Below are positions 39,947 to 50,276 of a stretch of 64,000 nucleotides of DNA, in pieces. The DNA is from Rhodococcus sp. JCM 9791 (lineage in GTDB: Bacteria; Actinomycetota; Actinomycetes; Mycobacteriales; Mycobacteriaceae), in assembly GCA_001312645.1 (NCBI GenBank), contig BBEG01000002.1, positions 1 through 64,000 of the forward strand. Reading direction: 5' to 3'. Within the stretch, counting starts at the first letter, position 1. Every line of letters begins with the position of its first letter. Below the pieces are notes generated by a model. That model had not been told where the DNA came from, made no database searches, and saw nothing but the letters and a program-made list of their open reading frames with translations. The position numbers and the translations under genes were made by a program.

Positions 39947-41310
39947 ATGAGTGTCGACCCAGTTGCCGACGCAGCCCGCAAGACTCCCAAATTCGACTTC
40001 GACCGGCACGCAGCGGATTACCGGGATCGTTTCCTCGACGTGACCGAGGAAATGCAGTCGAAGTGCCCGATGGCGTGGTCCGACACCCACGGTGGCCACT
40101 GGGTCGCTGCGGGTAGCAGCCAAGTCTTCGACCTTGCCCGCTCGACTGACGTATCCACCGACCACGACCTCCACAACAAGCGCAAGGGATACAAGGGAAT
40201 CGCGATTCCGTCCATGGAACGCGCATCCGGTGTCCGCGGTGGCATCCTCGAAATGGACGACCCCGAGCACCACGAGTTCCGTGTCTGCTCAACCCCTATC
40301 TCTCCCCCGCAGCCGTCGAGCGGTGGATCCCCTTCGTGGACGAAGTCGTCCGGGCGGCCATCGACGAGAAGATCGAAAGCGGAAAGATCGATTTCGTCGA
40401 CGATCTCGCCAACATCGTGCCGGCGGTGCTGACCCTGGCCATGATGGGAATTCCCATCGAGAAGTGGGTCATCTACAACGAGCCCGTGCACGCCGCGGTC
40501 TACACCCCGCCGGACTCCCCGGATATCCCGCGTATCAACGAAATGCATCGCGCAATGGGGCTCGATCTCCTCACGAGTTTGTTCGAGATCCGGGAGAATC
40601 CTCGCCCGGGCTTGATCAATGCGATTGCCAACGTCGAGGTTCTCGGTGAGAAACCCGACGACATGGAGCTGCTGGGAATTCTCAGTCTCCTGATCGGCGG
40701 CGGTTTCGATACGACGACCGCGCTCACCGCCCATTCACTCGAATGGCTGGGCCTCAATCCCGACGAGCGGACTCGTCTGAGCGAGGAGCGCGACACCCTC
40801 CTCAACCCCGCCACCGAAGAGTTCCTGCGCTACTTCACTCCGGCGCCGGGCGACGGCCGCACTTTCTCGGCCGACTACGAACTCGACGGCACCGAATTCA
40901 GGGAAGGCGACCGGCTCTGGTTGTCGTGGGCCATGGCCAACCGCGACCCCGAACTGTTCGACGATCCGAACAACATCGATCTCGAGCGACGAGGCAACCG
41001 TCACTTCAGCTTCGGACTGGGAATCCACCGGTGTGTCGGTTCCAACATGGCGCGCATGGTGTTCAAGCGGATGGTGCTCGCGGTTCTCGATCGGATGCCC
41101 GACTACAACGTCGACCTCGAGGGAACGGTGCATTACGACACCATCGGCGTGATCCAGGGCATGCGACATCTGCCCGCGACGTTCACCCCTGGGCCGCGTC
41201 TCGGCGACAACCTCGACGACACGCTGAAGAAGCTCCAGAAGGTCTGCGACGAGCAGCGTCTCGCGGATCCGATCACGCGGAAGAAGGACTCGGCGAACAT
41301 CGGTAACTGA
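39947..41310 (+). CDS. Cytochrome P450 (one frameshift)
   Basis: About 454-residue haem monooxygenase. The haem-binding loop is FSFGLGIHRCVGSNMAR with the cysteine ligand, the I-helix oxygen-activation region is GGGFDTTTAL, and the K-helix ExxR is EEFLR. The shift near 40283 (restoring RRLLNPYLS) joins the two parts. There is no membrane anchor, so it is the soluble bacterial type, fed by the adjacent ferredoxin. The substrate cannot be predicted; neighbours suggest a hydrophobic CoA-pathway precursor. Confidence 0.9.
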
Positions 41311-41398
41311 GCCGACAGCAACCGATCTCACCCCGGGGGCGCCGCTGCCTCGACGCGCAGCGGTGCCCCCGGCACAGACAGTAAGGAACCCGACGCAC

Positions 41399-43098
41399 GT
41401 GGCCGAGACAGCGGTGGTCGATCAGACCGGAGACACATCCGTGGCGAAAGCTCGGGACGTCCCCTACCCCAACTCACCTCTCAGAACCGATTCTTCTGGA
41501 CGGCCGGTGCCGACGGTGTGCTGCGAATTCAGGAATGTGAGTCGTGCTCGGCCCTCATTCATCCGCCACAGCCGGTCTGCCGGTACTGCAGAGATCACAG
41601 GATGGGGGTCCGTGAGGTATCGGGTTTCGCGACCCTCGCAGGGTTCACGATCAACCACCGCTTTGCCGTGCCAGGCATGCCTGCCCCGTATGTCGTCGCG
41701 CAGGTTGCGATCGAGGAAGATCCTCGGGTCCGGCTGACTACCAACATCATCGACTGCGACCCCGACACGCTCCAACTCGGCATGCGCATGGAAGTCGTGT
41801 TCCAGCAGGATGCAGACGTGTGGCTTCCGCTCTTCCGACCCGCGCGGGAACAGGGCGAATTCTCCCCTCTCCCTCAGGACGAGATCGAGCCGGACCAGTT
41901 CCGGTTCCATGTGCGCCCCCCGGCCACGCAGGACAAGTTCGAGGACAAAGTCGCGCTCACCGGCATCGGTATGTCCGAGATCGGTCGGCGGCTGATGCGG
42001 TCACCCATCGACCTGACGATCGAGCTTGCGAACGAGCGGTCGCCGATGCAGGTCTGACGATGGACGACATCGACGGCATCGCCAGCTATCCCGGTGGCGG
42101 AAACGTCGGCGGGTTCGGTGAGGGTGGCATCACGCCGGTCGAGGCTGCGCTGGGCCTGCGGCCGACGTGGCACAACGGCGGCATCGAGACGTTCGGCCCG
42201 GGTGGATCGGTGATCGCCGCGATGATCGCGGTCGCCAGCGGCGCTGCACGGCACGTGCTGTGCTACCGGACCGTGTGGGAAGCCACCTACGGTGAGCTGA
42301 TGAAACGCGGGGAGATCGCTCCCCCGGCCGCGGGCGCACCCCGAACTGGTTCATGCCGTTCGGTGCCACGTCCGCCGCCCACACCCTCGCGCAGAACGCA
42401 CAGCGACATTTCCATCGCTACGGAACCGACCGTGAGACGCTCGGTTGGATCGCCCTCAACCAGCGTGCCAACGCGGCGCTGAACCCGACCGCGATCTACC
42501 GCGATCCCATGACGATGGACGACTACATGTCGGCCCGTCCGATCACCACCCCGTTCGGTCTCTACGACTGCGATGTCCCGTGCGACGGTTCGATCGCCGT
42601 CATCGTCTCGGCCGTCGACGCGGCACGTGACCTCCCGAAGACGCCGGTGCTCGTCGAGCTGCCGGCACCCAGATCATCGAACGAATGGACTGGGATCAGA
42701 GCACGCTCACCCACGAGCCGCATTCGCTCGGGCCGTCTGCGCACATGTGGTCTCGCACTTCGATGAAGCCCGAGGATGTCGACGTGGCCGAACTCTACGA
42801 CGGCTTCAGCTTCAACTGCCTGTCGTGGCTCGAGGGTCTCGGATTCTGCGGTATCGGCGAAGCGAAGGATTTCCTCGCCGGTGGCAAGAACATCGCACGC
42901 GATGGAATCCTGCCCCTCAACACACACGGTGGTCAGCTGTCGCACGGTCGTACTCACGGCATGGGCCTGATCCACGAGGCCGTCACACAGTTGCGCGGAG
43001 AAGCCGGTGCGCGGCAGGTCCCCGGCGCACGTGTCGCGGTGGCCGCGACCGGCGGGCTCTCACCGGGCGGCGCGATGCTTCTGCGAGCCGACTCATGA
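41399..43098 (+). CDS. DUF35 zinc-ribbon/OB-fold fused to an SCPx-like thiolase domain lacking the usual cysteine (several frameshifts)
   Basis: About 566 residues. Residues 20-180 form a DUF35 domain with zinc-ribbon cysteines in CESCSALIHPPQPVCRYC and an OB-fold. From DKVALTGIGMSEIGRRL on, a thiolase fold follows (MDDIDGIASYPGG, PFGLYDCDVPCDGS, DVAELYDGFSFNCLSWLE). The normal nucleophile site reads ETFGPGGSVIAAM with no cysteine, as in Ltp2-type aldolases, which work with a DUF35 partner. Frameshifts lie near 41465, 42010, 42335 and 42670. It overlaps the next gene by ATGA. A retro-aldol side-chain cleavage is possible. Confidence 0.75.
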
Positions 43099-44024
43099 CC
43101 TTCACTTCCCCACAATCCTCAGCGATCGAGGAGGCCGGTGTCGGCGACGCGTGGAGTTCCTCACCCGTCTCCCGCGTCGTCGATATCGAGGGCATCCCGA
43201 TCTCGGGACTCCTCCTCGAGGCCCCCGAGCCGCGCGCAGTGATCGTGGCACTGCACGGAGGTGCCGCGTTCTCCGCATATTGGGACTGCCCCGGCCACCC
43301 TGACCTGTCGATGATGCGCGCCGCTGCCCAGAGCGGATACACGGTGCTGGCTCTCGACCGTCCCGGTTACGGCGCCTCGAGGCCGTTCGCCGAGGAACTC
43401 CGCGATTCGCAGCGTCGGGCCGACCTCACCTACGCGGCAGTCGATGCCGTCCTCGGCTCGGGTTCCTGCAGGACCGGCCTGTTCCTGTGGGGCCACTCGG
43501 TCGGCAGCGAACTGGCAGTTCGGATGGCCACCGACGACCACGGCCACGATCTGCTCGGCCTCGCGATTTCCGGCACCGGTCGCGAGCACCACGCGCTCGC
43601 GGTCGGAATCCTCGGCACGCGTGAGCGATACGCTCAAGCAAAAGGTGTGGGCGAACTGATCTGGACTCCCGCGGAGGACCTCTATCCACCCGACGTCATG
43701 GGCGGCGCAGCAATCGGCTCTCGCACACCGGATTACGAAGCCGATGTCACTGCGATCTGGCCCACTGAGACGTTCCCACCGCTCGCAGCGCGAGTGCGTG
43801 TCCCCGTCCACTACACCGCCGCCGAGTACGAGCGAGTATGGCGCAGCGACCCGGAGGCACTCGACGATGTGGCCTCGATGTTCACCGCATCCCCTCGCGT
43901 CGCCACCGCCCGGATTCCCGGAGGCGGCCACAATCTCAGCATCTGCAACGCCGCACCGGAGTACCACCGGACGGTCATGAACTTCATCGACGACTGCCTC
44001 GCACGCGAGGGTAAGGACACATGA
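43095..44024 (+). CDS. Alpha/beta-hydrolase fold protein
   Basis: Intact 309-residue hydrolase. The nucleophile elbow is LWGHSVGSELA, the oxyanion region VIVALHGGAAFSAYWD, and the likely catalytic histidine is in IPGGGHNLSIC near the C terminus. It may cleave an ester, lactone or thioester in the pathway. It overlaps the DUF35-thiolase stop and the next dehydrogenase start by ATGA, so it is translationally coupled to both. Confidence 0.87.
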   Translation: MTFTSPQSSAIEEAGVGDAWSSSPVSRVVDIEGIPISGLLLEAPEPRAVIVALHGGAAFSAYWDCPGHPDLSMMRAAAQSGYTVLALDRPGYGASRPFAEELRDSQRRADLTYAAVDAVLGSGSCRTGLFLWGHSVGSELAVRMATDDHGHDLLGLAISGTGREHHALAVGILGTRERYAQAKGVGELIWTPAEDLYPPDVMGGAAIGSRTPDYEADVTAIWPTETFPPLAARVRVPVHYTAAEYERVWRSDPEALDDVASMFTASPRVATARIPGGGHNLSICNAAPEYHRTVMNFIDDCLAREGKDT

Positions 44025-44838
44025 TGCGCGTCGGATTCATCGGTCTCGGTAGCCAAGGCGGCCCCATGGCGCGCCGCATCGTCGAAGCCGGCTACGAAGT
44101 GACACTGTGGGCGCGCCGGAAGGAGTCGTTGGAGCCGTACGCCGACACCGCCGCGAAGTACGCAGATACACCCGCGCAGCTCGCGAAGGCCAGCGACCTC
44201 GTGTGCCTGTGCGTGGTGAGCGACGACGACGTCCGCGCAGTGATCACCGGCGAGAACGGCATCCTCGAAGGACTGCGCGACGGCGGCATCATCGCGATCC
44301 ACAGCACCATCCATCCCGACACCTGCAAGGAACTCGCCGAGGTAGCCCGCGAAAAGGGTGTGTCGATCATCGATGCACCGGTCAGCGGCGGCGGCATGGG
44401 CGCGGCGGCGGGAACGCTGCTCGTCATGCTCGGCGGGGACGACCACACCGTCGAAGCGGCCCGGCCGGTGTTCGAGACGTACGGCAACCCCGTCGTCCAC
44501 CTCGGCGACCTGGCGCCGGGCAGGTCGCGAAGCTGCTCAACAACCTGCTCTTCACCGCCAACCTGTCGACTGCGGCGAGCACCCTCGAACTCGGTGAGTC
44601 GCTCGGCGTCGACCCCGCCAAGCTCGGTGAGGTCGTCTCGCACGGCACGGCGAACAGCTTTGCGCTGGGCCGTGTCGTCTCTGCCGGCGGCCTCGAGCGG
44701 ATCGCAGGTCACGCCGGTGAGCTACTGCGCAAGGACGTCACGCTCGTCGCGAGCCTTGCCGCCGGCGTGGGAGCCTCGGCCGGGATTTCTCTGACCACGG
44801 CAGACGCCACCCTCGACATGATGGGATATCAGCGATGA
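44021..44838 (+). CDS. 3-Hydroxyisobutyrate-dehydrogenase-like NAD(P) oxidoreductase, copy A (one frameshift)
   Basis: About 272 residues of the beta-hydroxyacid dehydrogenase family. The NAD(P) motif is VGFIGLGSQGGPMARRI, the substrate-binding block IIDAPVSGGGMGAAAG, and the catalytic lysine is in GQVAKLLNNLLF, seen after restoring one G near 44520. It is followed with an ATGA overlap by a second member of the family. Likely reaction: oxidation of a 3-hydroxyacid to a semialdehyde, or the reverse. Confidence 0.85.
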
Positions 44839-45628
44839 GCCGCATCGGATTCATCGGGGCAGGCCGCATGGGTATGCCCATGGTCGAGCGTCTGCTCGGT
44901 GCAGGTCACGATGTTCGGGTGCTCGGACGATCCGACGAGTCGCGCGCCGCGATCGAAGCAGCGGGAGCGAAGGCGGTCGCTGACCTCTCGGAAATCGGTG
45001 TCGATGCCGATCTCGTGACAGTGTGCGTCTTCACCGACGCGCAGGTCCGTGAGGTGTGCCTCGAACGCGGCTCCTGCAGTCGATGCCGCGAGGGTCGTGC
45101 CTCGTGATTCACACGACCATCAGCCCGAAGACGATCGACGATCTTGTCGCCGTGGCCGAGCCGCTGGGAATCGCTGTCGTCGACGCTGCAGTGAGCGGCG
45201 GCCCGCACAACATTGCGGCGGGCGATCTCGCGCTCTTCGTCGGCGGGGCCGAAGACGCGGTCGGACGCATCGGCCCGATACTGAAGAGCTACGGCAATCC
45301 ACTGATCCATGTCGGCCCGAGCGGAAACGGACTTCGCGTCAAGCTCGTGAACAACGCGCTGTTCGCCGCGCAGATCGGGCTTCTGGCGGAGGCCGAAGAG
45401 CTCGGAAGGCAACTCGGTGTCGCACCGGAGACGCTGTTCGAAGCTCTCCCGTACGGCAGTGCGTCGTGCAAGATCATGGGCAACGTCGCGATGCGCGGGT
45501 CCGTCGAGGCGTTCCGCACATCCGTGGGTGAGTTCATCTCGAAGGATGTCTCGGTGGTGCGCAACACGGTTGCCGAACTCGGCGCCGACCTCGGTGTGCT
45601 GGACACCGCGATCAACGCGCGAACCTGA
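44835..45628 (+). CDS. 3-Hydroxyisobutyrate-dehydrogenase-like NAD(P) oxidoreductase, copy B (one frameshift)
   Basis: About 264 residues. It has IGFIGAGRMGMPMVERL for cofactor binding, VVDAAVSGGPHNIAAG for substrate binding, and the catalytic lysine in LRVKLVNNALF. The shift near 45062 is a GGG read as GG. It is only moderately similar to copy A, so the two are distinct enzymes or subunits, not a recent duplication. Last gene of the plus-strand unit; it converges on the ligase gene 10 bases away. Confidence 0.85.
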
Positions 45629-45638
45629 CCGACACGGT

Positions 45639-47198
45639 TCAGATGACCCGGGTGTCGTGACCGGCCCAGTACTGGTCGCGCACTCGGCGCTTGTACAGCT
45701 TCCCGTTGGGGTCGCGGGGAAGTTCGTCGACGAAATCGATGCTGCGAGGGCACTTGTAGGACGCGAGTTCGGCCCGGCAGAAGGAGATCAGTTCGGCCGC
45801 CAGGTGCGCACCCGCCTCCGACGGATCCAGTAGCTGGATAACGGCTTTGACGGATTCGCCCATCTCGTCGTCGGGCACTCCGATCACCGCGGCGTCCGCT
45901 ACCGCGGGGTGCGTGACGAGCAGGTTCTCGGTCTCCTGCGGGTAGATGTTCACACCGCCGGAAATGATCATGAATGCGACTCGGTCGGTGAGGTAGAGGT
46001 ATCCGTCCTCATCGCGGTATCCCATGTCGCCGAGGGTCCGCCACCCCTTGTCGTTCGTGACGGACGCGGTCTTCTCCGGATCGTTGTGGTATTCGAACGG
46101 GCGACCTCCAGCGAAGTAGATCGACCCGATCTCACCGTCGGGAAGCTCTTCGCCGTCCTCACCGACGATGTGGCATTCCTGCATGGGCCGCCCGACGGAT
46201 CCGGGATGCTCCAGCCACTCCGCAGCGGTAATGATCGAGGTTCCGACATCTTCTGTTCCCGAATAGTATTCGTCGATGATCGGGCCCCACCATTCGAGCA
46301 TCTGCCGCTTTACCGGTATCGGGCACGGCGCCGAGGCGTGGACGACCGAGCGCAGGCTCGACATGTCGTACCGGGAGCGCTCGGACTCGGAAAGTTTGAG
46401 CATGCGGACGAACATCGTCGGAACGAACTGGGCGTGGGTGACCCGATGTCTCTCGATGAGCTCGAGGCACCGCTGAGGATCGAAGCTCTCCATCACCACG
46501 ACGGTGCCGCCGAGCCGGTGCCACGACATCGAGAAGACCAGCGGCGACGAATGATACAGCGGTGCCGGGGACAGATAGACCACGTCCGATTGTGGACCAC
46601 TCATGACCAGCCCCTTGGCGATCTGCACGGGGGCCGATGACGGGTCGCCGAACGCGGTTCGGGGCAGCGGCTTGCGCACACCCTTCGGGAATCCGGTGGT
46701 ACCGCCCGAGTAGAGCATCTCGCGCCCCTCGGATTCGTCGATCGGCTCGAAGGTCTCGCGGTCGAGAACTTCGTCGTAGCATTCGAAACCCGGCATGTCG
46801 CCGGAGGCGCACACCCGGACGGGGATATTGCCGAGGTCGAGTTGTTCGACAGTCTCGCGCACCGTGTCGCTGGTGATCAGCGCGGTGGCGCCGCAGTCGT
46901 CGAGTACGTGCTGAACCTCGCCGGTCTTGAAATGTCGATTGATCGCGGTGTAGTACAGGCCGGAGCGCTGAGCGGCCCAGCAGATTTCGAGGAAGGGCCG
47001 GTTGTTCTCCATGAGGATGGCAATGTGATCCCCCGGCATGATCCCGCGGGCCCCGAGCGCACGGGCGAACCGCACCGAGCGTTCCTCGAGCTGTGCGTAG
47101 GTCACAGTCTCGCCGCTCGTGCCCATCACGATCGCCGGCACCTCCGGACGCGCGTGGGCGTGTGCGGACGGTGTCAATCGGATATCGGTGCCCGTCAC
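45639..47198 (-). CDS. AMP-dependent acyl-CoA synthetase/ligase, third copy
   Basis: Intact 519-residue ANL ligase. Motifs: EMLYSGGTTGFPKGVRKPL (ATP binding), EYYSGTEDVGTS (A5), WRTLGDMGYRDEDGYLYLTD, RVAFMIISGGVNIYPQE and RDPNGKLYKRRVRD with the catalytic lysine. GTG at 47198 is the start. It stands alone on the minus strand between two units, with a candidate operator 80 bases upstream. It is probably specific for an acid entering or leaving the neighbouring pathway. Confidence 0.92.
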   Translation of the reverse strand: MTGTDIRLTPSAHAHARPEVPAIVMGTSGETVTYAQLEERSVRFARALGARGIMPGDHIAILMENNRPFLEICWAAQRSGLYYTAINRHFKTGEVQHVLDDCGATALITSDTVRETVEQLDLGNIPVRVCASGDMPGFECYDEVLDRETFEPIDESEGREMLYSGGTTGFPKGVRKPLPRTAFGDPSSAPVQIAKGLVMSGPQSDVVYLSPAPLYHSSPLVFSMSWHRLGGTVVVMESFDPQRCLELIERHRVTHAQFVPTMFVRMLKLSESERSRYDMSSLRSVVHASAPCPIPVKRQMLEWWGPIIDEYYSGTEDVGTSIITAAEWLEHPGSVGRPMQECHIVGEDGEELPDGEIGSIYFAGGRPFEYHNDPEKTASVTNDKGWRTLGDMGYRDEDGYLYLTDRVAFMIISGGVNIYPQETENLLVTHPAVADAAVIGVPDDEMGESVKAVIQLLDPSEAGAHLAAELISFCRAELASYKCPRSIDFVDELPRDPNGKLYKRRVRDQYWAGHDTRVI

Positions 47199-47276
47199 AG
47201 ATTCTCGCTCTCACGTCAGCCACTGACGCGTCGTCGGGATCGGATGACCTCAACCTAGAACGCCATTCCTGATTCC

Positions 47277-47294
47277 AGAAGCATAGTTCTCGCA
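47277..47294. promoter_or_regulatory. Candidate operator AGAA-N6-TTCT with TTCTCGCA
   Basis: AGAAGCATAGTTCTCGCA combines AGAA/TTCT arms with TTCTCGCA, the core repeated at 36982 and 37145. It lies about 80 bases upstream of the third CoA ligase gene. Confidence 0.35.
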
Positions 47295-47351
47295 GGTTCC
47301 TCATGGAAGGCCTGCAGGAGATCACAGAAAATGGTGGCCACCGACCGGAAA

Positions 47352-47377
47352 AGCCTCGCTCCCTGGGGAGCGAGGCT
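47352..47377 (-). terminator. Terminator after the copy C dehydrogenase gene
   Basis: Perfect 11-bp arms AGCCTCGCTCC (47352-47362) and GGAGCGAGGCT (47367-47377) with a 4-base loop, then a short T run on the minus strand, seven bases beyond the stop. Confidence 0.85.
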
Positions 47378-47383
47378 GTTTTC

Positions 47384-48335
47384 TCAGTGGTCGGCCGGAT
47401 CTCCCAGCGACACGTGGTGGAGTTCCTCCAAGTACCGCACCACATCCGTCTGGTCTGCGGCCGGATCGAGTTCGTCGACCGCCGCGTTCCACAACCTGCC
47501 CACTGCCTCCCCGAGGAGCGGTGAAATCTCCTGATCGTGCGCGAGGTCGAGTGCAATTCCGATGTCCTTGCGCATCAGGCGCGCGGCGAACCCGGAGTCG
47601 AACGAGCGGGACAACACGAACTTCTCGAACTTCGTCTCGGTCGCCTGATTTCGTCCGCTGCTCGCGTTGAGCACGCCGAGCAACGTGGCGGGATCGATCC
47701 CGAACTTGCGGCCGACGAGAAGCGCTTCCGCCGCGATGAGTACGTTGTTCGCGGCCATCAGGTTGTTGAGGCCTTCGCCGCGTGACCGGATCCGACCGGA
47801 CCGACGTGGATGACGTCGGTGCCGTCGCCTTCAGCAGGGGGACCACCGAATCGACTGCGGCCGCGTCTCCGCCGACCATCACGGCGAGCGCGGCTTGCCG
47901 GGCCCGCGCGACACCGCCACTGACCGGGGCGTCGACGACTGCGATCCCCTTCTCTGCCGCAGCTGCGGCGAGTGCCTGTGTGCGCGCGGGGATGCTCGAC
48001 CCCATGTCGATGATCGTGCTACCGGGCCGAAGGTGCTTCAGCAGACCGTCGTCCGAGAGGACGACGCTGTCGACGATGTCGCTCGTCGGGAGCACCAGGA
48101 CCACAATGTCGCAGTCCGCGAAGTCGGCCGGACCCGCTGCGCCCCGGATACCGGTGTGGCCGGCGAGGAACCGTTCCTGGGAGGTCGTATCGGCGTCGAA
48201 CACCACCGTGGATTGCCCGCTGGCCACGAAATTCTGTGCGATGGGCCGCCCCATCGCGCCGAGCCCGATGTGACCGACAGTCTTTCCGGGCAACGGCACG
48301 ATCTTGATCGTTGCAGTCTCCGGGCCGGCGGTCAT
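47384..48335 (-). CDS. 3-Hydroxyisobutyrate-dehydrogenase-like NAD(P) oxidoreductase, copy C (two frameshifts)
   Basis: About 317 residues. Cofactor motif VGHIGLGAMGRPIAQNF, substrate block VVDAPVSGGVARARQA, and catalytic lysine in HAAKALNNLMAANN once two shifts near 47820 and 47773 are repaired. It is the last gene of the LuxE/LuxC-like unit; ATG at 48335 overlaps the stop of the carboxymuconolactone-decarboxylase-like gene. It probably acts on a branched 3-hydroxy intermediate. Confidence 0.82.
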
Positions 48336-48777
48336 GCGTTGTCCTCGGCGGTGAGCGGGCCGAGTTCGGTCACGAGCACTTCCTGGACCACTCGCATAGC
48401 CGAAATACCTGCGGGGCAGCCACATAGGCGGTCGCGTGGACGACCGTCTCGGTGATCTCCTTGCGGGTGAGACCGTTGCCGAGACCCGCGCGAATGTGTG
48501 TCGCCAGTTCCTGGTGCTGGCCCAGCGCAATGAGAATGCTGATCGTCGCGAGTGAGCGGTCGCGGCGTTCGAGTCCGTCGCGCGTCCACACACCGCCCCA
48601 GACGAATTCGCTGACATACTCCTGCAGCGACTCTCCGTCCGAGCCTGCGTTGCGTTCGAGAGCTGCATCGACGTATGCGTCGCCGAGCACTTCCCTGCGG
48701 ACCGTGAGTCCGGCGTCGAAGAGTGCACGGTGCGCATCATCGACGGACGCTCCGCTCACCGCTGAGTCCTGGGTCAT
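48332..48777 (-). CDS. Carboxymuconolactone-decarboxylase-family protein (one frameshift)
   Basis: About 148-residue all-helical protein of the CMD/AhpD-like family. The pattern VWGGVWTRDGLERRDRSLAT then LATHIRAGLGNGLTRKEITE, followed by VVHATAYVAAP, is typical of the decarboxylase branch; the CxxC of AhpD peroxidases is absent. The C terminus (MRVVQEVLVTELGPL) is reached after a shift near 48405. ATG at 48777 has GGAAGGAA upstream. In this unit it may be a lactone decarboxylase or a structural homologue with another task. Confidence 0.82.
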
Positions 48778-48820
48778 CAAAAGTTCCTTCCGAAAATGGA
48801 CAGCAGCACCGTGTGCGTGG

Positions 48821-50239
48821 TCAGAGCTTGATGGTGACGCATTTGACCTGCCCGTAGTGGTGCAGGGCCTCGACGCCCTTCTCGCGCCCGTAGCCACTGT
48901 TCTTCCACCCACCGAACGGGGTCTGCACCGATGCCGTCGACCACGTGTTGACGAAAACCTGGCCGGTGCGCAAGCGGTCGCTCACAGCAAGCGCCCGGGA
49001 CACATCCCTGGTCCACACACCGGCGATCAAACCGTACTCCGAGTCGTCGGCGATCGCGACCGCGTCGTCGTCGCTGTCGAACGGGATCACTACGACGACG
49101 GGACCGAAGATCTCTTCTCGCGCAATGCGCATCGAGTTGTCCACCCCGGTGTACACGGTGGGATCGATGTAGAAGCCGCCGGTCTCCTCGGCGAGTGACG
49201 AGACACTGCCCCCGGTCTCGACGCGGACGCCTTCCGATTCGGCAACCTTGAAATACTCCTGGACGCGTCCGAACTGTTCGCGCGTGATGATCGGACCCAT
49301 GTCGCGTCCCACCCGGATGAGAGCGACACCGTCGACCAGTCGGCGTACGACTTCGTCGTGGATCTCGCGTTGCACGAGCAGACGGGTACCGGCGGAACAC
49401 ACCTGACCCGCGTTTCCAGTGAAGGCCGCCAGCGCACCGGCAACGGCGGCATCGAGATCAGCATCGGCGAAGATGATGTTCGCCGATTTGCCGCCGAGTT
49501 CGAGGGTCACCGGAATGACCCGTTCCGCCGCGATACCCGCGACAGCGCGACCTGTCGGCACCGATCCGGTGAACGCGACCTTCGCGACCGTCGGATGCTG
49601 TGCGAGCGCAGCCCCCGCGTCGCGTCCGTTCCCGAGCACGATATTGACCACACCGTCGGGAATTCCGACCTCCGTAGCGAGTTCCGCGAGCCGCACGCTG
49701 GTCGCCGAGGTGTTCTCGGATGGCTTCAAGACCACCGTGTTGCCGGCGGCGAGCGCGGGTGCACAGGCCCGCGACGCCTGGTTGAGCGGCACATTCCACG
49801 GTGTGATGACACCGATGACACCGTACGGCTCGCGCTTGGTGAACACATGCTGATCGGGTGCCACGTCGAGGGTTTCCCCCGCCGGCATCCCGACAAGCCC
49901 ACCGTAGAACTCGAAATACACGGCGGAGTTCTCGATTTCGCCCAGCGCAACGGCGAGTGGCTTGCCTGTCTCACTCACTTCGAGTTCGGCCAGTTCGGAC
50001 TTGTTCGCACGAATCGCCCGGCCGAGGTCGGTGATCAGACGCCCACGCGCCAGAGCCGGGATCTTCAACCACTCCGATGTCGCCCTCGACGCAGCAGCGA
50101 CGGCGGAATCGATGTCGTTGCTGTCGCCGTCCGCGATCTGTCGCACGGTGCGACCGGTCGCGGGATCGGTCACCGGGAGGTAGCCACCGCCGTGGGGTGC
50201 TGCGGCAGCTCCGTCGATCCAGTGTTCGAGGGTCTCCAT
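48821..50239 (-). CDS. NAD(P)-dependent aldehyde dehydrogenase
   Basis: Intact 472-residue aldehyde dehydrogenase. The cofactor-binding region is VITPWNVPLNQASRACAPAL, the glutamate is in LELGGKSANIIFAD and the nucleophile in GNAGQVCSAGTR. It lies between the aldo/keto reductase and the CMD-like gene. Next to LuxE/LuxC-like aldehyde-forming proteins it could oxidise the aldehyde again, or act on another aldehyde in the pathway. Confidence 0.93.
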   Translation of the reverse strand: METLEHWIDGAAAAPHGGGYLPVTDPATGRTVRQIADGDSNDIDSAVAAASRATSEWLKIPALARGRLITDLGRAIRANKSELAELEVSETGKPLAVALGEIENSAVYFEFYGGLVGMPAGETLDVAPDQHVFTKREPYGVIGVITPWNVPLNQASRACAPALAAGNTVVLKPSENTSATSVRLAELATEVGIPDGVVNIVLGNGRDAGAALAQHPTVAKVAFTGSVPTGRAVAGIAAERVIPVTLELGGKSANIIFADADLDAAVAGALAAFTGNAGQVCSAGTRLLVQREIHDEVVRRLVDGVALIRVGRDMGPIITREQFGRVQEYFKVAESEGVRVETGGSVSSLAEETGGFYIDPTVYTGVDNSMRIAREEIFGPVVVVIPFDSDDDAVAIADDSEYGLIAGVWTRDVSRALAVSDRLRTGQVFVNTWSTASVQTPFGGWKNSGYGREKGVEALHHYGQVKCVTIKL

Positions 50240-50276
50240 CGTGTATGCCTTCCTCAGTCGCGAGCTACCGACGGGC

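Noticed and set aside
42573-44024. A 483-codon open frame as one large protein
   Set aside because: The part before 43095 is a shadow of the DUF35-thiolase gene; the hydrolase starts at the ATG overlapping its stop.
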